From the NCBI GenBank assembly GCA_049724395.1, contig JAUGWO010000082.1, positions 62,001 through 126,000 of the forward strand: DNA of 64,000 bases, in the 5' to 3' direction. Origin of the DNA: Spongospora subterranea f. sp. subterranea (lineage: Eukaryota > Endomyxa: Phytomyxea > Phytomyxea > Plasmodiophorida). The notes under the pieces are model-generated. The model did no database searches. It was not told the origin of the DNA and worked only from the letters and a program-made list of their open reading frames with translations. Within the stretch, counting starts at the first letter, position 1; every line of letters starts with the position of its first letter. The translations under genes were made by a program, and so were the position numbers. This document shows, in pieces, positions 1 through 10,405 of the stretch.

Positions 1-1
1 T

Positions 2-2589
2 TCATCCTCATCTGGCTCGTTAGCTGCTCTGCAATCGTGCGGTCGCGTATCGATTTTCGACTCGTTATCGTCTCGTAAGGCTGGCGCCATCATTCCTGCT
101 GATAGGTCTTGGCCCATCGACTGTACGGGTTCATGGCGCCAGATCGAATGGCTGGGTGACCGTCACCTTGCTGTTCTGTCCAGCGATCATGGTGGCGATT
201 CACTGATCGTCATCCCGATCGATGATACTTGCCAAGATCATATATCTATACGATTGGCCTCTCCCTGTTTACGAATAATCTCATACGCTGAGGATTGTAT
301 CGCTGCACAACTCCACGACGGTCGGGTCCTGCGAATGTCGCCGGATCACGATCTCGTTCCTATTGGCGTTCTCCCATCGCCCTGTCCCAGGTTCTGTGTA
401 GCGCCGGGGAACGTTTTAATCGGCCATGATTCCTATTCCAGACTCTACGTCAATACCGATATCTTATCTCATCAGTGCACGTCGATGTCGTTGTCGAATC
501 CCAAGACTCTATTGTTCACCACATCCGGTCCCCAGCACGTCCTACACACATTGGAGTTGAACCAATCCACCTACAATATCAATTCCACTCACAGCCAGCG
601 TCCTCTCGAACGTGGCGCCATCATCATCGCTGTTGTTCCCGATATGGATCGCGTTGTTATCCAGATGTTGCCTCGTGGCTCGCTCGAGACCATATACCCT
701 CGCTCGCTTCTCCTCAAATCTATTGCGGTTTCGCTCAAGAACCGGTTGTGGTTGAAAACCTTCACAACCATGCGTCGTCATCGACTGGATTTCAACCTTT
801 TATACGACGCCGGCCCTTCTATTTTTTCATTTCACGTTGACGAGTTCGTATCCCAAATCAACAATTCCAACTTTCTAACCGAGTTCCTGTCATCGCTAAC
901 TGATATCAATACGCTCGACACCATTTACAAAGAGTTCGTCCCATTATCGTGTCAAGATCAGACCGACGACCGCACCGATCTATCGAGTCTTCAGTATCTC
1001 GGTGAGTCGTCCAACGTCACCGTCAGCTCGGTCCAGAGCGCCACAGCTCCGACAGCGACCGGGAAGATGAATCATATTTGCAAACTGGTCGGCGACGCCA
1101 TTGAGGGTATTCACGATAATGCCCATCTTGTTCACGCCCGTATCGCCTCATTCCTCAAACAAAATCCAGCACAGCTTGAGGAGGCTCTATGTCTCATCGC
1201 CAATCTCGAATCGTCCTCATCCAGGGCATCTGCCCTGAGGTTTGCCATGGCCGTCGTTGACGTCGATCTGCTGTTCGACGCCGCGCTTGGCACGTACAAT
1301 TTCGACCTGGTCGAGATGGTTGGAAAGGTATCGGATCGGGACCCGAAGGAGTATATGCCAATGCTCGACTCCCTTCGGCGACAATCTCCATTAATGCAAC
1401 GATATTCCATTGATTTGTCGCTGAAACGCGTCGATAAAGCTCTTCGTCATCTATCCCAAATGACGCCGGTACCTCTGGATCTGTGCCTATCGCTGATCAA
1501 GTCCCATCCTGAGCAGTTATTCCCGATCGCCTTCTCGTTGTTCCCATCTCCCCATATCCCTCTGCTCACCGCCTTTGCCGAATATTGCCCTGCTCACGAA
1601 GCCGGCCCTGTTTACGAGGCGGCCGACCTGCTGGAGCAGGCGCTGCTCTCTTACAAGACATGCGGGCAATGGCGACAAGCCATGAACCTGGCCTTCAGGC
1701 TGCGTATCGACACTAGCGATCTTGCTCGCGATTTGGCCGATTCCCTAGTTTCCACAACCACCAACGCAATGTGCGCCATTGACGGTGCACGATTACTTTC
1801 CGATTACTGTAATGATGTCGATGGAGCTGTATCGGTTCTGAGTCGTGCTCATCAATGGGAAGATGCCCTATTATTGGCGAGGTCCAAGGATCGGTCAGAT
1901 CTTGTTGAGTCTTGTGTCCGACCCCGTATGGACAGCGCTTTGCGAACTTGTTCCAAGGACTTGGCCGATGCGGTCAAACGATTCTCGTATTGCTGTTCCC
2001 GGATCAAGGTGATAAGACGGGATTCGTCGGTGGCGATAGAGACGATCGATGACCGGTTCGACGAGCGAACGCAGACCGAATCGAATCTGTCCGGGTTTAC
2101 ATTGACGTCGAATTGCTCGGTGGAGAGCTGGGCCAGTAAGCCATGGTCGAATATATCCAGTGTGTCGAAGCGCCCTCCCTCTGTCAAAACCAGGAGAACG
2201 CGGGCCGTCAAGATGAGGGAAGGTGATCCTCGTGAGCCGGCATTCCTAATCAAGCAAATCCAATCGCTCTGTCCGGATGCGGACAAGGTGTCGCAAACCT
2301 CCAATCTGCTCAAGGTCCTCGCTCAGTTTCACGAGTTGGAGAAAGCGCGTTTGCTTCAGCACGAGTTTTCGGTCATTTCCTCGATATTGTTCTGAGCGAA
2401 TCCGTTCATATTCCCGAGATCACCACTCTTCCTGATAATGTGTATATCAATTGGCGCCTCAAATTCCTCGCTCCGATCGAACGCGTTATCTCGACTGTAT
2501 CTACTGAATATTCTTTATTAACCATTGATGAATCTATTCAAGAACAAGACGAAGACAGTGAACCCGACGTTGGGATTGACCTTTTTTAA
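2..2589 (+). CDS. ELP1: Elongator complex subunit 1 (ELP1/IKI3), 5' end outside window
   Basis: Scaffold subunit of Elongator, the cytosolic complex that modifies wobble uridines of tRNA. The frame is open from base 2, so the N-terminal WD40 part lies outside the window. Family hallmarks are RGAIIIAVVPDMDRVVIQML followed by RGSLETIYPRSLLL and RRHRLDFNLLYD (coordinates about 615-810), the signature of the second propeller/TPR junction of IKI3; the rest is helical repeats with a basic stretch near KTRRTRAVKMR (about 2190-2215). The first frame stops at 2393-2395, but a neighbouring frame goes on at once from about 2368 to a TAA at 2587-2589 and reads like the family's C-terminus (TLPDNVYINWRLKFLAPIER). 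One base seems missing around 2366-2370. No intron is visible in 2.4 kb, unlike the neighbours. Identity sure; 3' structure less so. Confidence 0.9.
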
Positions 2590-3878
2590 ATACACAAATT
2601 CATGTAATAATAATATACTCAACAAACTCCAATTCTTTTTCGCCTGTCGTGTGATCATCGTGTTCCGCAGTCGTTTTCGATTGAATCGGGACTCGTAGGA
2701 AAGGTCAAACTTTGCCCAAACTGTCGCTTTGGAGGAATCCATTATCGGCGAGGCGACTTGATCAGAGCGTGAACGACCGCCTCTGATGGTTAACCCGAGT
2801 AAACCCAATCGTCAACGTCATCACAGGAGCAGTCCAACAGCGCCTCAAAACGCCACCTGCTCACTTACCTGCTCGCATCCTGGTATTGCTAAACCTGGGG
2901 CAATTGTCAATTTCGTAGTGTTGAATCCGGTTGTGACCAGGCTCCAGATCGACGTATATTGGCAATATGAAATCGTTTGATCATTTTGCTGCATTGAGGA
3001 TTGCGGGCGCCACCGTAAACTCGCTATGTAGCTTGCGCAGCCGGCACCGAAACTTCGTCGTCGGTCCCAACCTTTATCAAGCTCTTGGACATTGGATCAG
3101 ATTGCGATGATCGGACATGGTGCGGCAAAGCGATCCTCAAGCTTAAGTGTAGATGGGATATATTCCACTGACTACGTTATTCACTGACCACACCGCCATT
3201 GACATATTTTTGAGATTGAGACGGTGCGATATCTGCCCTCGGTTGGTCAAAACAAGTAACTGCAAGAACAAGAAAAATACAGTTCACCGTTTCACTAGCG
3301 GAAACCGTGGTTGGGAATGGCACAATGATGGAACACCGATGGCACGGGGATGGAAATCGTAGATTGCAAAGAAAACCTGGTAAGTGTATTGACGCTATTC
3401 TAGGCCTGGGTTCACAAGTTGTGTGTCCGTTTGTGCCGGTGCCATGTAATGGAAGCCTGAGCTCAATCTACAAACTGATGGAAAAATAACCTGACACCCT
3501 GATCATCCTACAGGATTCTTTCATTGACACGAACGCGTCGTTTGTTCAACGGTATGTGTGTATCGAATAACTGTTGTCCATCAATTCGGTGCGCGAAACG
3601 ATCTGCTGAAAACTTGATCGAATCGCATCACGGTTGCGTCATCTGAGAGCAAAACCAGACCGACAGCAGGTGTTCTATTTGATCGGGGTCCGGGCGTTTA
3701 GCGGGTCCGTCCGGGCGGCGTCATGAACCCCTCCTCTACTGACGGAATGTTCCTGGGTGTAACAGTTGCTCCACAGACCAGACCACACTGACACACAACG
3801 GGTCAGAGATTGCGCAGAATTCATATCATTGTATTGGTATTGTATATCTGATTATATACGATTTCGGGGATCGGGATC
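2590..3878. other. Intergenic region between ELP1 and STI1
   Basis: About 1.3 kb without a gene I can support. Short open frames on both strands (the longest 96 codons, 2518-2808 minus) resemble no family I know. The last 140 bases hold the likely STI1 promoter with one heat-shock-element-like palindrome. Confidence 0.6.
3744..3753. promoter_or_regulatory. Candidate heat-shock element upstream of STI1
   Basis: The perfect palindrome GGAATGTTCC contains the two inverted nGAAn pentamers of a minimal HSF site. It lies 126 bp before the STI1 ATG. STI1/HOP genes are heat-inducible through HSF in yeast and animals, so the site makes sense; a third pentamer is not clear (the next five bases read TGGGT). 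Seen: the palindrome and spacing. Inferred: function. Confidence 0.4.
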
Positions 3879-6017
3879 ATGTCATCGAAAGCGCAGCAGT
3901 TGAAAGCCGCTGGCAACGCCGCCTTTGCCGCAGGCAATCATTCGGAGGCGATCAAATGTTTCACTGATTGCATACAAGAGGATCCGTCGGATCATGTTTA
4001 TTATAGTAATCGGTCGGCGGCGTACGCCGCCGTGGGGGATTTCACAGAAGCGATGAACGACGCCGAGTCGTGCGTCAAAATCGCCCCAACTTGGGCAAAA
4101 GGATATTCCAGGAAAGGTCTTGCCCTTTTCAATCTGAAAAAGTTTGAGGAGGCAAAAAAGGTATGCCTCCCTGATAGCTGTTATATTTAATCTTCTTACA
4201 GCACTTAGGCATATCAACACGCGCTTGACTTAGAACCAGATAACGCCGGATTCCAAGAAGGGCTGAGGGATGTTGAAGAGGCAATGAATGCCCCGCCTCC
4301 AAACCCTTTTGGAAGCTTGTTCGGCCCAGATATCTGGATGAAGATTCAACTCAACCCAAGGCTCGCCCCATTCTTGCAAGATCAACAGTTTGTAAACAAT
4401 GTCAAACTTCTACAGAGCAACCCATCTTTGATATCTTCGATGCTGTCTGACCCGAAAATTCAAGTACGTTTTACTTGAATTTCATCGCTTTTTCATTAAT
4501 GTTTGCTAGATATTGTTTGGAGTTTTGCTTGGAATGGGAGACCAGGCGTTTTCAGCAGCCGGTGAACAACCTGAAGGTGGCGCCGACAGAGAAGAACCTC
4601 CTGTCGAAAAGCCAAAGTCTCAGCCTGCGCCTGAACCTAAAAAAGTTTGTGGTCCGTTATTTCCTAAATCAATATATTCATTCATGCGTTGAATTCTTAG
4701 GAGGAACCGGAAATGTCTGAAGCTCAGCGTAATGCCATTGCAGAAAAAGAAGCCGGAAATGCTGCTTATAAGAAGAGGGAGTTTGACGCAGCCCTTTCTC
4801 ATTACGAAAATGCTTTACGTCTTGATCCTAAAAACCCCGTTTTGCTGAATAACATAGCTGCTGTTAACATGGAGACATTTTCATATGACGAGGCAATCGC
4901 TACTTGTCAAAAATGCGTTGAACTGTGTCGAGAAGTTGGCGGTTGGTTGATGTTCCAAAAATTGTTTCGTGTTATTTTAACCTTCTTTATCAGGGAGTCT
5001 TCCTGTTGCTGCGAAGGCATTTGCACGAATGGGAACCGCATATCAGAAGAAAGGCGATTTTTCTAATGCTATTAACTGTTTCGAACGCTCTTTGATTGAG
5101 TTTCGCGATCGGACAGTAGACAAGAAACTCAGAGAAGCGAAAAAGCTCAAAGAGGATGCCGAAAAGGAGTCGTACCTAGATGTAACTTTGTACTTTGATG
5201 CATCGATTTGTACTTTGATTGACGCGCCACGTTTAGGAAGGTAAAGCATTGGAGCACAAGGAGAACGGAAATACCTTGTTCCAAGTAAGCTTGTCAATAA
5301 TTGCTTTTGATTCGCCTGAGCCTTTTATTAGGCTGGAAAATGGGTCGATGCTATCAAAGAGTACACAGAATCTATTCAACGAAATCCGAAAGACTGCAAG
5401 GTGTATTCTAACCGTGCAGCGGTAAGCGGTTCTGTCCGATGTTGCCGAATATTGCTGAGGATTTTGCCATGATAGTGTTATACCAAGCTTATGGATTGGG
5501 GAAATGCTCTTAACGATGTGAACACTGCCATCGCTTTAGATTCGAAATTTGTCAAGGCTTACATCCGTAAAGGAAAAATCGAAACTTTCTTGAAGCAGTA
5601 TCACAAGGTCTTCCAACCGTCGACTAAAAAGTGTTGCTGGCTAACGATTTCCTTACTTAGGCCCGTGAGACTTACCAAGCCGGTCTAGCACTTGATCCTG
5701 AATGCTCTGATCTTCATGAAGGCCTGCAAGAAATTGATATGGCTATCCGTAATGAAAACATGTCTGGGGATATAGATCCAGAACGACAGGCGCGAGCAAT
5801 GGCGGACCCTGAAGTTCAGAAACTGTTGCAAGATCCTCAGGTATTTGAAATTGCGAATTTTCCCCAACATCCTTTTTACAGTTTATTGTTCCAGTTGCAA
5901 AACGTGTTGACGCAAATCCAAAACGACCCAAAACTTGCCCAAAAAGCTTTCAACGATCCTGAAATACGGAAAAAGTTGGAAGTTCTCATTGATGCTGGAG
6001 TCCTACGTATCAAGTAA
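3879..6017 (+). CDS. STI1: Hsp70-Hsp90 organizing protein STI1/HOP (ten exons)
   Basis: Cytosolic co-chaperone that hands clients from Hsp70 to Hsp90. Exons: 3879-4160, 4209-4463, 4510-4644, 4701-4941, 4994-5181, 5237-5284, 5332-5421, 5476-5607, 5661-5840, 5895-6017. All phases agree and give about 557 aa (human 543, yeast 589). Order: TPR1 (residues about 5-115, [19 protein letters not shown]), DP1 (about 120-175, [20 protein letters not shown]), acidic/proline linker, TPR2A (from [20 protein letters not shown]), TPR2B (from [32 protein letters not shown]), DP2 at the C-terminus ([11 protein letters not shown], ending [11 protein letters not shown]). The last intron (5841-5894) is 54 nt without an in-frame stop, so its retention would add 18 residues. 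The start ATG opens directly into TPR1. A heat-shock-like site lies 126 bp upstream. Confidence 0.96.
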
Positions 6018-6190
6018 TGCGGTTTTTAAAAGCGATGAATAAATTCTCATGATAAACTGTTTGGTATTGAGTGATGTGGCCCTACAGTGCAGCTCTGGTA
6101 ACGGGGCCAGGCCTGTCAGTGGTCACCTGGCATATGTAGCGTCACTTCACGTGTCTTCAGAGTTGGAGTACAGTACTCGGTTATAGGTTG

Positions 6191-9100
6191 ATGGGATCGG
6201 ACATTGATGCGCATATTCAATCGATCGTGCAAGAGACATTACGTCATGTTGTGATCAACAGGGACGCACGAACCGACCTGGATTCGGCCCAACTCTTTCG
6301 TTCGATACAGGCCTCCAATTCCGATAAGGTTGGTGGCAACTGAAGCCGGTTTTGATCGATCTGGTATCGAAAACGCAGTATTAGACTGAAGGGGTAAAAC
6401 GGGCCTGGAAGAAATTGGTTCACGATAGACTTGGGCTGCGATTACAAAATTGTGTGGACGATCTACTTTCTCAATATGGACCTCGTGAAGACATTGCCAT
6501 TCTGATCTCAAAATCGATAGAAGTAGTCACTAAAGGTTCCTTTAACTCGATATCTGATCTCGTATAACTAGGAAAGACCTGAATATGTCGAAATTATTTC
6601 CGAGTTAAAACGTGAAATTGCGGCATCTGTTTCCAGTGAATCATGCTGCTCTTCGGACGGCCTTAGGATTGTCACCTCGTCTGTTGAACACGATATCCCT
6701 CGTCAACCAACCCTTGAAGGTAATGAAATACTGTCCAATCGTCGACTTTTTTGAATGATGTTTAGGCGAATGGCGGCATCGTCTTGGTGGCGATGAATCA
6801 ACTGTGTATTCCGAATCCTGTCTCACCGATGTTTCATTCTCATCGTTGGCTTCTCAAGACTGTGTCGGCCCTTTAATTGATCAGTTGCGCAATCAATCGT
6901 TTAGCGATGCTGAGAGACTTGCTGCTCTAGAGACCCTGGAATCGGTTCCTGCAACTGAGGTTTTCAGTGCGCCAACTTGGGAATGTTTGCTCTCCATTCC
7001 TCTTCACCAAGCCAGGTCTGATTTGATCTCACGGCTAATGTCTTATTTTGAAAACCTTTTCGACTCTGCGCTCCCCGATATCCAATCTGGCAGTATACTG
7101 CTCCATGGTGAGAGTACCACATGTTCACAAATTCTTATCTAATGTGCCCTTGGGATAGTCGAACAGTATTTGGTCCTGAATATGGAAAAGATTTCGGACA
7201 ATTGCCGATTTTTATTGCATATGCTGGAGAAAATAGCGGTGACCTGGGCTTCCATTGAAACGATATCTGATAAAATTCTGGAATGCACCCTCAAATTACT
7301 AACTATTGGACTGACGCGAGCAGAGATGGCAAACCTCGACCCGACTTGGTCATGGATCAGCAAGTATTGCCATGTACCTTGCTCTTTTATGTCCTGACAA
7401 TATTGTTCGTTGTACTCCAGGTGGTTGTTCAATGGACAAATTCGCAGCGCGTTGGTCGAAGCTCCGCTATGGTCATCTTTTGTTGAGTCGGTGTTTTCCT
7501 GTATGGATGATGCCGTTTCTCACACAGATATCAATCTGATGTCTCGTTTACTCTATTATCAGTCAGTTTGCCCTCAACCCATTTGTATATTGCTCACCTG
7601 AGTCAGCAGATCCGTTCGCGATCTGGTGTCATCGTCAACAACGGTGCAGTTTCTGCATCGCCTTGTCGCTAACTGGGATCTGGATTTGTCCTCCACAGAG
7701 TTCGCATTACAACCGTTGGTCGTTCGTGCGCTGTCATCTCCAGTTTTCATGCAGAATTTCTTGGAACTTGGAGAAGGGTTCCGTGAATTTGCAAATGGAA
7801 TGATGAGACTGGCACTAACAGGTGGGAAGTTTACTTCCAGCTTAGCAATCCCTGTCGTTGGATGCTTTGTTGATTTGGCCAACGTCGTCTTCTATAGTAG
7901 TCGAGGCCAGGTTTGTTGAAAAGCTGATGGACCAGTTATCTAACGTTCATAACGAAACATCGTATGATCTTGCTGCGATGAAATTAATTCGTCTTGTAGC
8001 AACAAGTAATCATCTAGTACTGAATTGGGAGAATATCAACGTATCCAATGCATTTTCCCGCCTTATCTCGTCATTTCCGAACAGTATTGATGTTAAATCC
8101 ACCCTGGTTGACATTTGCTTTACCAGCTCGGGCTGTGTAAAAATTCGGTCTGATCCTGATCTTGTTGATGCAGCATGCAATCAACTATGCCATCAACTCA
8201 AATCCCCACTCGAACACATGTTATTACATGGGGACAGTCTCCACTGCTTGTTGCGTCATGGGGCTTCCACTGCCTTGCTGGCCAAGCTTCGTGATCTTCA
8301 TGACGATTACGATGAGGTGTTGCTTGATTCCCATCGTGAATCGGCGCTCATCATCCCGTTTCTGCGCATTCTGCAGTTTGCTGGGTGGCATTGGGATGCG
8401 CTATCTCCAACGATATCTGCTATCTGTGAAATTACCGGTATTTTGAAAATAGATGTTCATATTCCTATCGAGATTGAAATGATTGGGCTTCGAATTCTCT
8501 CCTATATTGTCAAGGATGTCCGCTGTTCTGAGCTACTAATTCGTACGGTTCCTGAGCTGTATCCGCGTTTGCTCAACAAGACCGAGGTATTTTCCAGTCA
8601 AATAAATGTTGCCGATAATTGCGTCCACGAGATTGTCTCGTGTGGAGAGTTGATCAGGTTCACAGACGATATACAAATTTTGCGCCATGAGATTATCAGC
8701 TTCCTCGAAGGTCATATTTGCCATTTTGTTCCTCCAGACACCTGGCCAACCTCACAACCAATATCTCCGCTTTCTGAGAGATCGTCATTATTAGAGCGAC
8801 TGTTCATCGCAGAGGGGTCAGATTCGTTCCCCATCTTCTTGGAACAGTATCTTGACGGTAAACCATTATGGCCCAATTTCTGAAAAACGGCAAACTCAAG
8901 GTAATATACTCTAGGATGGACGTCAAATATCCTCTCGAATTCGGAAGATGCACCGATTATTATCCCCCCGACATGAAGGTTTGACCGAGGATCTCTATAT
9001 ATCGCGACTCACGAACCGGTTCTCTGATATGATTGCATCTTACAAACCTCCCTTCAACAATAACCATTCTGTATATCTACATCTGTATTTAACTCATTGT

Positions 9101-9854
9101 TGTGAAAATAGGTCCCTCTCGGTACGTGCTCTGGTGATTCTACAATATATTTTGGCTGAATCGAGTCTTTGGCAGATTGCGGACGGCGTTCGATTAGACC
9201 ACATCGCATTGTCGATTGTGTGGCTATGGTACATTGCCGGCTCTGAAAGATTTGATTCACCTAACGATATCTGGGAATATATCATCTGCCCTGCTTATCA
9301 AACCTTTACTGCTTGGCGATTACATCATGGGTAATACCGTCTATTGCTGTTGAAGTTTTGTTGCTCATCGCGGTGTCAAGGGACCCAATCTCTCACGAAC
9401 AATTTACTGTTCTCTCGCGTAAATTTGAGGAAAGTTTGATAGGTTTGGCTCCGGATCTGGTCTATACATTGCGTTCAAGCGATATCGGAATAATTCAGGT
9501 TTGAGGGTTTCTTCAGCATCGCCTTTTGGCTGTTTTCTTCAAATCTGATTTTGCGCCTAGTTGTTGGATCAATGGCTACTCAGAGGTACCATACTTACTA
9601 GCAATATATCTGCAGCACTATTAGCACTTCATTTGTTCGATGGCGAACACGCACAGACCTGCGATCTGGTCGCGAGGCTGGTTAGGTCTGAAATAATCAT
9701 TCGGAGGGAAGTTGCGTTGGGAAACCTGAATAATGAGCGTCTTCTCGGTCTCATTGCGTCAACACCTTGCGACCTAACAGCGGTTTTTACACTAATATCG
9801 CGAACTTTTCAAAATATACCCCCAAGGATACAGACTCGAGTTTCACAAAAATAA
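6191..9854 (+). CDS. TBC1D32: TBC1D32/BROMI-like protein (ciliary, TBC-like)
   Basis: In animals and algae BROMI acts with the CCRK/CDK20 kinase in cilium assembly and length control. The best match is exon 4: DAERLAALETLESVPATEVF, which parallels the vertebrate segment beginning [20 protein letters not shown]. Supporting blocks are LIDQLRNQSF just before it and, later, WLFNGQIRSALVE (vertebrate WMHGYYSRTAVLR). Phase-consistent exons: 6191-6328, 6385-6522, 6572-6719, 6766-7107, 7159-7363, 7421-7561, about 7610-7821, about 7898-8846, 8915-about 8978. Beyond that the coding frame changes twice (near 8980 and 9330) without a normal intron; a clear intron follows (about 9500-9560) and the protein ends at 9854. 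The C-terminal third (QWLLRGTILTSNISAALLAL onward) is placed like the degenerate TBC domain of BROMI but is weakly similar. Its 3' part could instead be a separate gene. Name fairly sure, 3' model not. Confidence 0.72.
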
Positions 9855-10405
9855 AAAGTTGCTGGTTATTTGTCGTTGGAGCATTGCGATTGCATTCGGT
9901 GGTTCGGGCTGCGGCGCAACCAACACACATGGCCAACGGTTGCGCAAAGTACCAGTAATATGTGTACATACCATAAACAGGCTGCCCTGCAAAGGATGTC
10001 GAAGAAATCTTTGGTTTTTGATAAAGCGATCAGGGAAATTAGAATCCATTTCTGTCAAACGTCGAGTTTATCAGCAGGAATTAGGTTGAGATGTTAATTC
10101 TACTCCCTTCTGAGGTTGCGGCTAATTCTGCAACAATAGAAAATTCGTGACGGATAACTATTGGGATTTAAAGAAAGCGAATCCTCTGACTTCCATACTG
10201 ATAAGAGAATCTCAAGGCACCCCGGCGCGTTTCGTCATTCGTGATGGTTACTATGAGAATTATTGCTGGTCACATTCCCTATTGACTTCGTTATATAGAA
10301 TATGGTGTCGAGCAAGCAAGTCATGTATCGTCCATGTCCCCAGACCAAATCAAGGAGCTTTTTCTGACAGAAACGAAACCATGAAGAGAATAGAGTTTTA
10401 TATTA
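9855..10405. other. Convergent intergenic region
   Basis: This 550-bp stretch lies between the 3' ends of the TBC1D32-like gene (+) and UFL1 (-). Only short overlapping open frames occur; none resembles a protein family and no structured RNA is evident. Confidence 0.6.

Noticed and set aside
2316-2328. A 12-14-nt 'intron' (GT..AG) in ELP1 that would restore frame
   Set aside because: Much shorter than any supported intron here (33-76 nt); a missing base is simpler. The same applies to an 11-nt GT..AG near 8979 in the TBC1D32-like gene.
2518-2808. 96-codon minus-strand ORF next to ELP1
   Set aside because: Overlaps the ELP1 3' coding end and has no family resemblance.
8948-9854. A separate gene starting at the ATG at 8948
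   Set aside because: The protein-like sequence is continuous with the preceding exons apart from one frame change, and no promoter-sized gap exists; kept as the 3' part of the TBC1D32-like gene with doubt.
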